Shown: one piece after another, positions 8,844 to 20,707 of the stretch
How the letters are laid out: every line of letters begins with the position of its first letter
Position numbering within the stretch: position 1 is the first letter of the stretch
Assembly (NCBI GenBank): GCA_030015575.1
Contig: CM057338.1
Span: 631,524,189 to 631,588,188, forward strand
Origin: Agapanthus africanus
Taxonomy: Eukaryota; Streptophyta; Magnoliopsida; Asparagales; Amaryllidaceae
Length of the DNA: 64,000 bases
Reading direction: 5' to 3'
Translations under genes and position numbers: made by a program
The notes under the pieces: model-generated
What the model was told of the DNA's origin: nothing
The model's input: the letters and a program-made list of their open reading frames with translations, nothing else
Database searches by the model: none

Positions 8844-10946
8844 AGGAGCTCGTGGACCTTAGGACCACGTTGGAGAATGAGCTCTATACGGACTTGATTC
8901 TCCAGTCCCTTCCTTCCACTTACGCCCAGGTTATCCTGAACTTCAACTTGCAAGAAAAAGAAGTTGAACTTTTAGAACTCCTCAACATGCTGAGGAGTAC
9001 AGAGGGCACCCTACAGAAAGGCAGGGAAACATCCACTTTGTTTGTAGGAGGATCTTCCTCTTCTAGGTCCAAGGAGAAAGCCAAGGGAAAGAAGAAGAAA
9101 ACCCCCCACCAAACCAAGGGGCGATGTTAGTAAAGCGGATACGAAGGGAAAGGCAAAGGCAGCAAAGGTAGCGGGAAAGCTTGTGGATAAGGAAGAGTGC
9201 TTTTACTGTCACAAGAGTGGACACTGGAAGAAAGATTGCAGGGATTGGAAGGCCAGAAACCAGGATCTGAAGCAAGTTGCGGCTTCAGCTTCAGGTGTGT
9301 ATGTTATTGAAAAGTGTCTATCAATAAACTATACTTCCTGGGTATTGGATACCGGGTCAGGATCTCATATCTATAATTATTTGCAGGCATTGAGAAAGCG
9401 TAGGGTTTTGAAGGCAGGTGATATGACCCTCAGAGTTGCAAACGGAGCTAGCATGGATGCTGAGGCTGTGGGGGACTATCATCTGGGAATGTCAGATGGA
9501 CATGTTTTGGTTTTACGTAATTTCTATTTTGTACCCAATGCAACTTGTAATATCATTTCTGTATCTTTAATATCTAAAGAAGGTTATGAATTTGCATTTG
9601 TATGTAATGTTGTAAACATTCACCTTAATCAAGTTCTGATTGGGTCAGGTACATTAAGCAATGGTATATATGTACTAAACCAACCACGGATTTTCAATGT
9701 CCAGAATACACACAAAAGAAAGTCTCCGGAAACAAATCAGGCTTTCTTATGGAATTGTAGACTGGGTCACATCAATGAGAGAAGGTTGACGAAGTTACAT
9801 ACAGAAGGATATTTGGATCCGTTCGAATAACAATCATATGCAACTTGTCAATCCTGTCTCAAAGGAAAGATGACAAAGACTCCGTTCACTGGACACGGAG
9901 TAAGAGCGAGCGAGCTCTTAGGACTCGTATACAGCGACGTATGCGGTCCAATGTCTACGCATGCACGAAGCGGTTATTCTTACTTCATTACTACGGATGA
10001 CTTTTCAATGTACGGATATGTCTTCTTAATGAAACATAAATCCGAAGCCTTTGAAAAATTCCAGAAATATAAGAATGAAGTAGAAAAACAAACAGGCAAA
10101 AGTATCAAGACACTGAGATCTGATCGAGGTGGTGAATACTTGAGTGCCGAGTTCCTAGATTATTTAAAAGAGAATGGAATTCTCTCTCAGCTTACTCCTC
10201 CATACACTCCGCAACATAACGGTGTATCGGAGAGACGGAACCGAACCCTATTGGATGTACGGTCCATGATGAGTAACGCTGAGTTACCGCGATCATTCTG
10301 GGGATATGCGCTAGAATCAGCTGCATACCTTTTGAACCGAGTTCCAACTATGACAGTGCCTACCACACCATATGAGATATGGAGTGGGAAGAAACCCTAT
10401 TTTCAATATCTGAAAATCTGGGGATGTCCAGCTTTTGTCAAAAAGCAGCATGCGGACAAACTCGAGGCACGCTCAGTACTGTGCAAGTTTGTGGGATACC
10501 CAAAGAACTCCAGGGGGTACCTTTTCTATTACGCAGAGGAACAAAAGGTCTTTGTTTCTCGTAATGCCCACTTTCTGGAACACCAGTTCTTAGAAAAGGA
10601 AATTAGTGGAAGCGCAATAGAACTGGAAGAAATTCTAGAACCACGGACTATTACTGAAAGCTTAATAGAACCAGAGGGTTCGAAAGATCAGGACATTCAT
10701 GCGCTGCTCCGCAGAAGTAGTAGGCAGTCTCATCCGCCCGAGAGATACTACGGTTTTCTCATAGATGGAGATAGAGAGGATTGCATCATTGATAGTGATG
10801 AGCCGACTAGCTTCCAGCTGGCCGTTCAGAGCGTTTACTCGGTAAAATGGCTGGATGCAAGGCGGACCGAAATGGAGTCCATGTACACCAACAAAGTATA
10901 GACGTTGGACGTTGCTCCAGATGGGGTAAAACCCGTAGGATGCAAG
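8844..10946 (+). pseudogene. element D gag-pol, first part (gag C-terminus, zinc knuckle, PR, INT, start of RT)
   Basis: Copia polyprotein segment between insertions A and B. The C-terminal gag domain (8844-9120) ends in a lysine-rich stretch. A 1-nt shift near 9100-9120 moves the frame. An intact CX2CX4HX4C zinc knuckle follows (from about 9198), then protease DTGSGSH (9348), the integrase zinc finger and an integrase core retaining SDRGGEY and NGVSERRNRT. Breaks: TAA at 9828-9830 (Tyr in E), TAG at 10899-10901 (Trp in E), and two in-frame codon losses in the integrase. The reading continues across insertion B: the last codons before 10946 join in frame to 42890. D is the only element here with an intact zinc knuckle, so its kind could supply Gag. 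The gag N-terminus lies left of the window. Confidence 0.88.
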
Positions 10947-13166
10947 TGTAGGATTCCTAGGCACATAAACAAGGCTCTACAAGGCATTGACCATGACAAA
11001 ATTAATTTTTTATGTGCCGAACAACCCTAAGCAAGATCGTATACTAGAGTTTAGGCGAAACTAATAGTAAGTAAACAACTTTACTTCTAAGGGAACACAA
11101 AAAACAACCTTTGTAGATTGGTCCTTCACTTCATTTGCTCCTTGTTGAAGTCCCTTCGCTGCGATCAAGGTTCTCCCGGGCTCTTGCATGGCTTCACGGG
11201 GCGAAAGATGCGACCTTGCTTGAAGTCTCCAAGGCCGAAGATGATCTACGTCGAGGGAATTCAGACTCAAGCTACTACTTCACTAATTTGAGAATTAGTG
11301 AAGCAAACACCCTATACTAAAGTGCTAGTCTAGTAGAGAATGGAGAAATAGGATGTGGGTTCTCTTTGGATTTTTATTTCTCACTTTAGTTCTCACTTTG
11401 GATCAAACCCTAGCAAGCTTTTCTTTTGAACAATGAAGAAGATGAACAAAAGAAAAGAGAAGAGGATAATGATCAAGTGTGTGATCTAACCATGGTGAGT
11501 GAGTATTATATACTAACTCTTGTAGAGACTTAACCCTAGGCTAATTGTTATGGTTGGGTTAATAAATATCCATAGTAAAATACAAACTCAAGTTGAATTA
11601 GTCAATGCTTCCACAAGCTTCCACAAGCATCATGCATTTTCCAATCCTCCACTTGATTTTGTATTTACTTTAAATATTGAAAACCCAAACTAAAAATTAG
11701 CATAGTGTAAGTCTCATTCACCCATGGATGATGTATCATCAACCATGATACAAAAAGATAACACATTTTAATATATATCATATATATAGTAAAGATGTGT
11801 ACATGTGAGAAAAAACCCTAAATGAACATGTGTTAGTAAATGTAAACTAGTATATCTAATATACAATTATACACTTAATTATTAAATCATCACTTGACTT
11901 AATAATCCGGTCATATCTCATATAACCGACTAACATCCAATGTATCGACTTATCGAATCAACACTTGATTCGATAACCCGGCTATATCATATATAACCGA
12001 CTGATATATAAAGTCGCGAGAATAGAATACGGTATCACATACACGCATTATTCTCGGTCCTGCACATATCACATACGAGCTCCTATTTCGTTTTGCCTGA
12101 GCCAGTAAAACCTCTATGTAGGACTCTAAAGACTCGTCAATACGCCGGCAGTAGGTGATGATCACATCAAGCACCCACAGGCCGTCAGCGGTACTAGCTG
12201 GACGTAACGGCTACCAGGGTATTGAGCAATCAGAAGATCAGCAAGCAAGCCCGCTCCAACTCCTGTAAAAGCCTGCCGGTAACACTTCTCGTACAGTCTG
12301 GTCTCCTCGTCTAATATGTCGCATATCAAGTCTAAGGGTGGTAAATGTTAGACCCCAATAACCGATAAGTCGTGCCGATGTGAGGCTCATAACAGGTAGA
12401 GAAACTACTGGTAACACTTACCAGTAAATCTCTAAATCAGCCCTGGCCAGGGACTTCCCTGTTACGGCCAATCGAGCACAGCGCAACATCAACCCCCAAT
12501 ACCGGGAGAGACGAAACCCCTCCTATCGCTCATTGCCTCCATGTGACTCGGGATTGTACCCAAAAACTACCGTTTTGCACGCCCTCATGGACGTGGTAAG
12601 GTGGAAATCAAAGCACAGTAGGAATCACACAAGACTCTATGACGATCTCGAGTCTACAGACTAACCTGCACAAGTGTCACCAGAGAACTGCCATCTGACG
12701 TGAGGTATAATACCATCTGGGAGTTCTCGGCGAGTCCGTCCAGTGTACCCAGTCTCCACTGAGCACACGTATACCATCTCTGATGTCAAACACCAATAGA
12801 TATGGGATCATCCATCGCCCATCTCATGGGTCGAGAAGCGTATACGCTAGTCTACTCTGGTATATCGATGCCCCGTCTCGATACACCCACGACTAGGGAC
12901 CTTGAAGGATGTACTTATGGACCACCATGTCCCCACTAGTATGATCCGCATCATAGTCCAGGTAGTCAAGTACACATCCTATGGTCTTTACCAACATGTA
13001 ACTATAAAACAGTATAAAGAGACAAGTATACATGTTAAAGTAAAGTGCAACCAGATAGCAAACTATCATATCGAGCAAGAAAGTCCTCTCTATATATGTC
13101 GAAGCATCCAATATAATATACATCATCTGTACAATACTGGCCTCTAGGGCATACATATAACTAACA
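10947..13166 (-). repeat. 3' LTR of B
   Basis: 2220 bp; on the plus strand it begins TGTAGGATTCC and ends CTAACA. Same family as the LTRs of A and C, but diverged at the U5 end. Confidence 0.94.
11109..11189 (-). other. LTR ORF of B (3' LTR copy) ending at a donor-like GT
   Basis: ATG at 11189-11187 opens 27 codons ending ..QSTK exactly at ACAAAG|GTTG (GT at 11108-11107), phase 0, as in A whose ORF also ends ..STK. The 5' LTR copy has an in-phase TGA (complement of 30844-30846). B's acceptor region leads into its pol frame in the same phase. Confidence 0.33.
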
Positions 13167-13180
13167 ATCTCCCACTTGCA
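13167..13180 (-). other. polypurine tract of B
   Basis: TGCAAGTGGGAGAT on the minus strand, adjacent to the 3' LTR. Confidence 0.9.
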
Positions 13181-16100
13181 CTAGGGCCAGCTGCTGTAGT
13201 ATCGCATACCAAGCATCCCAAAGAGTCTCTCAAACTGTATCTGGGGAATGGCCTTCGTGAGTGGATCCGCAGTATTGTTCTTCGTGTCAACCCTCCTGAC
13301 CTCGATCTCCCGGCGATCAACTATCTCCCGGATCAGGTGATACCGCCTCAGAATATGCCTGGATCGCTGATGGGACCTGGGTTCCTTGGCCAAAGCCACC
13401 GCTCCATTGTTATCGCAATACAAAGGTATTGGATGCTCAATGGATGGAACCACTCAAAGTTCAGTAATGAACTTCTTGATCCAAACAGCCTCTTTGGCAG
13501 CATCGTTGGCAGCAATGTATTCAGCCTCCATCGTCGAGTCTGCCACGGTTTCCTGCTTGGAACTCTTCCAGCTAACCGCCCCTCCGTAAAGGGTAAAGAC
13601 AAATCCCGACTGTGACTTAGAGTCATCCTTATCACTCTGGAAGCTCGAATCGGTAAAGGACTCCACTTGGAGTTCTCCGTTACCATACACCAAGAGCGTC
13701 TCTTTAGTCCTTCGTAAGTACTTGAGAATGCACTTCACAGCTGTCCAGTGACTCTCTCCAGGATCATCTTGATACCTACTCACTACACTTAGTGAGTATG
13801 CTACATCGGGTCTGGTACATAGCATCGCGTACATGATAGAGCCTACAGCCGAAGCATAGGGTATCCCTTGCATGCGAGCTCTCTCCAAATCAATCTTGGG
13901 AGACATCTCTTTGGAGAGAGTGAGCCCTGAGATCGTGGGTAAAAACCCACGTTTGGACTCTTCCATACTAAACCTCTTTAGTATGGTGTCAATGTACCTG
14001 GATTGGGACAATCCCAATATCCTTTTAGATCTATCTCTATAGATCATAATTCCCACTATGAAGGAGGCATCACCAAGATCTTTCATTGAGAATCTCTATG
14101 ATAAGAAAAGCTTGACCGATTGCAGCATAGGAATGTCATTTCCTATCAAGAGTATGTCGTCCACGTACAATACGAGGAAGACAACCTTACTCTCTGCCAC
14201 CTTCTTGTAGATATAAGGTTCATCTACGTTTTTGACGAAATCAAACTCTTTGATAACGACGTCAAAGCAGATGTTCCAACTCCGCGATACTTGCTTTAAT
14301 CCATAAATGGATTTAAGTAGCTTGCACACCTTCCCACTGCTCCCACTATCTACGAAGCCCTCAGCTGAGTCATGTACACGCACTCTTCTAAATCACCGTT
14401 TAGAAAGGCGGTCTTAACATCCATTTGCCAGATTTCGTAGTCATGATATGCAGCGATGGCAAGCATGATCCGGATGGCTTTAAGCATAGCCACTGGAGAA
14501 AAGGTTTCGTCATAGTCCACACCTGGTCTTTGACGAAAACCTTTTGCAACAAGTCTAGCTTTGAAAGTCTCCACTTTCCCATCTACACCAAGTTTTTTCT
14601 TGAAGATCCACTTGCTCCAAATGGGTTTTACCCCTTCAGGAGCATCTTCCAAAGTCCATACTTTGTTGGTGTACATGGATTCCATCTCGGATTTCATTGC
14701 ATCCAGCCATTTCACAGAGTCACCACTCGTGATGGCCTGCTCGAAACTAGTTGGGTCATCATCTTCCATGATGCAATCCTCACTCCCACCATCCATGAGA
14801 AAACCGTAGTATCTCTCAGGTGGGTGAGGAACCCTACTAGATCGGCGGAGTGGCTGGGGTTCATCGGGAACTACTGAATCCTCTGGTTCCACCAGATCTT
14901 CTGTTGCAGCTTTTGTAGCTGGAACCTCTTCCAGTTCTATCTCATGACCACTAATTTCTTTTGCAAGAAATTCCTTTTCTAAAAAGGTGGCATGCCGAGA
15001 AACAAACACCCTTTGTTCCTCAGTGTGGTAGAAGATATACCCTTGAGAATTTTTGGGATATCCTACAAATTTGCATAGAACAGACCGTGCCTCGAGTTTG
15101 TCCGGATTTTGTCGTTTGACATAGGCTGGACAACCCCATATATTTACATAGTTAAGACATGGTCTCTTCCCTTTCCATATCTTATATGGAGTGGTAGGCA
15201 CAGATTTGTGGGGGCCATATTCAATAGATGTATGGTTGTCTCTAGCGCATACCCCCAGAAGGAAATAGGTAACTCAGCTGTGCTCATCATAAAGCGCACC
15301 ATATCTAATAGGGTGCGGTTCCTCCATTCAGATACACCGTTGCGCTGTGGTGTATATGGAGGAGTCAGCTGAGAGAGAATCCCATTCTCTTTTAGGAAGT
15401 CCAGGAATTCATTGCACAAGTATTCACCTCCTCGATCAGATCGTAGGATTTTAATACTTTTTCCGGTTTGGTTCTCGACTTCTTGTTTATATTCTCTAAA
15501 TTTCTCAAAAGCTTCAGACTTGTGTCTTATCAAGAACACATGTCCGTATCTTGAAAGATCGTCAGTGAATGTAATGAAGCACGAAGTACCATCCCTGGCA
15601 TGTGTAGACATGGGACCGCATACATCAGTATGTATCAGTCCCAAGAGTTCGGTAACTCTTTCTCCGTGTCCCGTAAATGGAGTTTTGGTCATCTTGCCTT
15701 TGAGACATGACTGGCAAGTGTCATAAGATGAAAATTCAAACGGATTTAAATATCCATCCTTATGCAACTTAGCTAGTCGTGTCGCATTGATGTGACCCAG
15801 TCTACAATGCCACAAGAAGGATTCGTTCAGTTCTGAATTTTTCCTCTTGTATGTGTTTGTTATGCTTAGAACTGTTGCTTGATTTAGAACATAAATGCCA
15901 TTGCACAACGTACCTGATCCAACCAACTTTTGGTTTAGGAAAATGTTCATAACATTATCCTGTAATACAAAATTATATCCCTCTTTACTCAACAAAGAAA
16001 CCGATATAATGTTGCATATCAGGTTCAGCATGAAATAGCATTCGTTCAGAATCAATGTATTACCAGTTGGCAATACAAGGTGATATTCCCCGACGGTTTT

Positions 16101-16457
16101 AGCTGCAACAATTGCACCATTTCCAACCCTTATGTCTTTATCACCTTCTCCAAGTTCTCTACCTTTCTTAAGCCCATATAACTGATTACATATATGGGAT
16201 CCTGACCCGGTATCTAATATCCACGACGTAGAGCAAATGGAGAAACAGTTCTCTGTAACGAACACACCCGAAGAAAATGCATCAACATGTACTTTCTTCA
16301 TTCGGGTGGCATGGGAATCCTGGTATTCCCCTATATCCTGTTCAGTCCTATAACTCTTATAAGAAAGAACGGAACCAACGTTCCCCAGCACAGTATAACA
16401 TGCGGGTTCGGTCAATACATCCATATTATTATCTTGATTAAGGCATGATATGGTCGC
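13181..16457 (-). pseudogene. pol: gag-less copia pol of B
   Basis: Reads protease, integrase, RT and RNase H from 16457 down to the stop at 13181, closely matching A. The former gag start reads ATA. The pre-protease remnant has the same gag deletion as A and the same ligand loss (Ser, Ser, Gln, Tyr at the four zinc-knuckle positions). Protease DTGSGSH, integrase SDRGGEY and RT YVDD are intact; in the integrase the Glu motif context reads SEWRNRT. Breaks: a frameshift near 15200-15220, a 1-nt deletion near 14365, TAG near 14094 (Gln in A) and TGA near 13452 (Arg in A). The first half (protease to mid-integrase) is one open frame of over 400 codons. Confidence 0.9.
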
Positions 16458-16485
16458 TACCTGGAGAGAGAGAGAAGAAAACACT
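16457..16485 (-). promoter_or_regulatory. candidate 3' splice acceptor, B
   Basis: On the minus strand a CT tract leads to CCAG|GTAG|CGACC, the same arrangement as in A; the homologous AG is at 16458-16457. Confidence 0.42.
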
Positions 16486-16934
16486 TTAGCGTATGCTCTT
16501 GCAAGATCAGATTGGTTATTATTTTATCTAATGAGGATGGCTCCCACTGTTTTTATCAAATCTTCCTTCAAATCCTAAAAGGAAAGACTAGCCGGGATTA
16601 ATTACACCCTACAACTTCGCCGATCTTTCAGCCAGGCCAGTGTCGGAACTTTGAGGAGGTTCCCCGTGCTTTCGCACGGACCTAATTAAAGTAAACCTCG
16701 TTTTCCTAGAGGCGTAACCCCGTTGACACCGTTCTAGACACCTACTTGATCGGCTAATTGTCCTGTGTAAAACTCTCCCGGGAGTAACAATTACTCGCAG
16801 TGGGTATCGGGATCCAACTATCTCATAGAAGGTATGCAATCTCATTGCAAATTTCAACACTTGAAATTCCCGATAATATTTTGCCCCTAACGTGCTATGA
16901 CCTTGACGAAAGCCAACAAACCATAACCCGCTAG
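16458..16934 (-). other. leader of B, gag-proximal part
   Basis: Carries the GAAA-loop hairpin CCGTGC-GAAA-GCACGG (16679-16664), a GAGTAA-type hairpin and the first of three short hairpins (16903-16916). G inserted just beyond, at 16934. Confidence 0.8.
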
Positions 16935-19900
16935 TGTAGCGTCTTGAAAAGTCGTTTTGGTGTTTTCCTGAAATTCGGTGAAAATTCGGTATTTTTCCGA
17001 AAACCGTCTTTCTTGTTATTTTGCAGTTTAGGGCTAATTATACCTTAAATGGATAGCTAATTACTTGTTTTTAGTAACTAATGAGTTAATTATGAAATTT
17101 TGGTCATTTAAAATTTTTTCCCTATTTTTCAATTTTTTAATATTATTTTAAGCCGATAAGAAAATACATTAAATAAGCGATAAATACAAATTTTTCCGGG
17201 CTAATTTTAATCTCTAAAATTATGATAATTATATTCTAGTGATAACATGAATTTTTAGTAATTTATTTTGATTTTTAACAAATTTCTATGTTATGAAACG
17301 AATTTATTGAATTTTGAGCTAAAACTTGCAATTTTTGAGTTGTAGGGGGCCTTTTTGCATAAAATTTCTTTTGTAAAACCCCTCTCTCATTTCCCTCAGC
17401 CCTAGGACAGCCCAACCATGACCAAGTCCAGAAAATTCTGATCTCTTTTCTTTAGTTGTTTCTTGAGTTGAATTAAGGGGTTTTTTGGATTTATTTTAAT
17501 TTATAATGGATAAAGTATGATACATTGACTTTGGAACTTGACCCTTGACCTTCCCACTCACCCCACACCCTCCCCCATACCTCCTACCTGGCCGAAACCT
17601 GCACCCCTCTTCCTCATCTCTTTTCTTTGCATTTTTCTTCAATTTCCTTCAAGAAAATACATCAAATCCATGAATTAATTCCAAAAATCCAAACAAAATC
17701 CTTATGCTATCATTATCCTTAGCCATTCTTGCTTGAATCTTGGAGCTAGGAAGCCATTCCTTGGAGCAAATTCTCTTGCTTGATCCATTGATCAAGTGGT
17801 ATAATTCTCATCAAGTTGCTTTCTTTTGCTAAAAAAATTCCTTTAATTGTATGGTTAGTGTTAAAAGTTAGCTTATTTCTAATCTAGTTTAAAAGAGTAG
17901 TTTGTTTAAATTAGGGTTTTGAAGCCATGATAATTAATTAAGTTGTTTATTAGTTAATCTAGTTGTTAGTGAACTAATCTATATGGTTACCTTGTTATGT
18001 AGTCTTTAATTATGCTAATTTAGGTAATTTTAGAAGTTGATTTTAGTTGTAAATTGTTGTTTTAAATTTTCAAGAGAAGGTTTTTGTATGGAATTGATAT
18101 TTGAAACTTGATTAGTGAGTTGATTAAGTTTTAGAAAGCATTATTAAATTGATTTAAACCTAATTTGCTATCTAGTGTTTTGCTAACCTTAATCTAAGAG
18201 GTGAACTTGCTAATTGGGGTTGAAATTAGTGTTAATTAAGTTTTTCAAGTATGGTTTTTGATTTGCAATTGCTATTTATAAAAATCAAGAAAGGGTTTGG
18301 TTGTGGAATATAGGTTTTGGAGCATGGTTAATGTGTTGTAATTAGTGGGTGTGGATTGCTTGTAGTGTGCTTGGGTGAGTATGCTTTATTGTAGTCGTTT
18401 TGTCGCAAATCGGCGATTTTTGCACCGATTTTTGCGATTTTCGCGTGTGTTCCGCGCACTTTGTGCACGTTGTACCTAGCTAGCGAACTTTAGTAGTTTC
18501 GTTGGGGTTTGCGTCGTTCTTGATATGTAACCTTATAATTGGTAATGATGTAAATTCCAGGTTCGGTCGCGGAAACGTCAGACGCGGCGCGAAAGGGAAA
18601 GGCGGTGATTGGACACAGCTAGCCAGGGATCCCGGTGAGTAGATTTAACATCTACGGGGGACGATCGTTTGGATGGCGCAAGTCGCCCGATAGATTTAGT
18701 AAACTGAAAATAAAATAGTAAACTGGATAACCACTTGTGACATTAGAATAATAATACTGGCATGATAATTGCTGCAATTAGATCAATATGTTATACCCAT
18801 ATACGCAAACTCAATTGTAGGACACATGCACCATTACCAGGTTTTTATATGCAGCATGAGCACTATTCATGTTCACACACACCCTGGTAATTGCCATGCC
18901 ACCACACTAGATAACATTTAAATTTAAACCTTTTACTAATTGATACTTAAACTGGTGCTATTGCCTTTAATTCCTTAAAATGAAACCGTAGAATTGCTAT
19001 TCATGTGCATGTACTTCATCATATTAATTGTTCATGCTTAATCCATTAATCACACATCGCAACTTGATTATTGATATCATATGCATTCATTATCACTGAT
19101 ATATGCACTTATGAGGATTTCTTGAGATTTTATGATATTGCTGGATTTCGGGGGAAAGCCGCAAAATTTCCAAACTTATGATATTTTTAAAACATGTAAA
19201 TTGCGGTTTTCTAGTGATGTAAGTGTCGTCCACCATGAGTTTGCTGTGGCTTTGGAAATCCGTGTCGAGGAGTGGAGGAACCAGCACGGGTACATGGTGG
19301 GCCCGGTAAGGTACCCCGGGGCAAGAGGAATGTGGTGATGACGTTGAGCCTGGCAGGAGACGGATTACCTACCGGTGACTGTTTGGGACGGCGGATATCC
19401 AGAGGATACCGACCGTGGCCGCTAGATGATGAGATATTGATATTTGAGATGGGTCAGCCGGACGGCTGAGGCCAGCGATACATTTATGAGATTTGAGACA
19501 GCTTTTGGGGTGTCGTTGTTGGACACCGGTTTTCGTCGATTCATTGACATTTGCTGGCATTCTAAAAGAGTTTCAAAAACAACATCTGATAAAATATTTT
19601 TATATATAAACCTATTGAGACCTCAGATATTCATGTTGCATACATATTCGTACACTGATGTTGTATACACACCTGCTAGTATATCCATATTGCATACATA
19701 CTCGCCATTATGTCCTGCCTTACCTGTATATAGATGCTAGGATGCTTGTGTGCATGCATTCGATAGCCTGTGTAAATGTTATTTATTACTCACGAGTTGG
19801 CAACTCACCCCCGTTGTGCCATAGCCTGTTGCAGGTCCGCTCCGTCAGTTCAGTAGCGGCGGGTGCGCTTGCTTCTTTTGCCTCTTTTGCCTGGACTCGA

Positions 19901-20471
19901 GATTTGCTCATAGGTGGGTTATGTTAATATTTTTGTACCACCTTGTATATTCTTTGCATCTAGTGTACTCCATCTACTGTTTCTACCAGATTATTGTATA
20001 TTGACCTAGAGATGAGACTGTGAGGTTTGTGGATTTTATGCTGTATTTTGGGGGTCGAGCTCACTTGAGCCGACATGCTACTTTTTCATGCTTCCTTATG
20101 CTTTATTATGATTATTATGCTTGCTGTCATTTACATTGCGTGGGATTTGTGACCGCCTTGTGGCGAAGAGCTAGCTCCCGCTTGGGGATGCCCTATTGTG
20201 TTGGATTCATGCATATTTCTGTTGTACCCATTTTGGGGGCCAGTATTTACAAAGGAGACTCTGCCGAAATTTTCGGAAAAATTAGTATTGTTTTTAAAAA
20301 GGGTTTTACATGACTTATTTGATAAACTTGCTTTCAAATGTTTGGGTTTTCTTCACTCTTTTGCTTAATTGGTTTTGTTTTCTGGGCTTTGGCTTACTTA
20401 TTTTACGGACGCCTTTAGACGTTTCGTAAACTTAAGTGCCAGTCACGTTCCGTACCCTGCGGGTCGTGACA
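16935..20471 (+). repeat. 5' LTR of G
   Basis: 3537 bp, TGTAGCGTC..GTCGTGACA. AT-rich first half; a good TATA box, TATATATAAA, at 19601-19610. The ORFs inside are short and I do not regard them as genes. Confidence 0.97.
19601..19610 (+). promoter_or_regulatory. TATA box in the 5' LTR of G
   Basis: TATATATAAACC context, about 870 bp before the LTR end; the identical copy is at 27519-27528. Likely the core promoter, so the R region would start roughly 30 bp downstream. Confidence 0.55.
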
Positions 20472-20475
20472 AAGT

Positions 20476-20487
20476 TGGTATCAGAGC
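20476..20487 (+). other. primer binding site of G
   Basis: TGGTATCAGAGC, matching initiator tRNA-Met, four bases after the LTR end. The stretch from 20488 to 20707 is a short untranslated leader. Confidence 0.92.
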
Positions 20488-20707
20488 GATAGGTTTTACC
20501 TTTGTGAGTGTAGGATGACCCTTGGTAGATGGAGTAAGTGACTTAAGCAGCGTAACGTAGCGTGCGTATGTCCGCGGCATACTTACGATACGGTACTCCG
20601 CCTAAGTGACTTTAGGATATACTTGCTTGAAAAATTCCTTCTTCAACTCCGTGTATCCTATGATCCTATTGCACTGTCCTTATTATCCTTTTCCTGTACC
20701 AGCCACT

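Noticed and set aside
19093-20313. Several 60-98-codon ORFs in the LTRs of G
   Set aside because: Repeated in both LTRs only because the LTRs are near identical; they overlap on both strands, lie in untranslated LTR, and resemble no protein.
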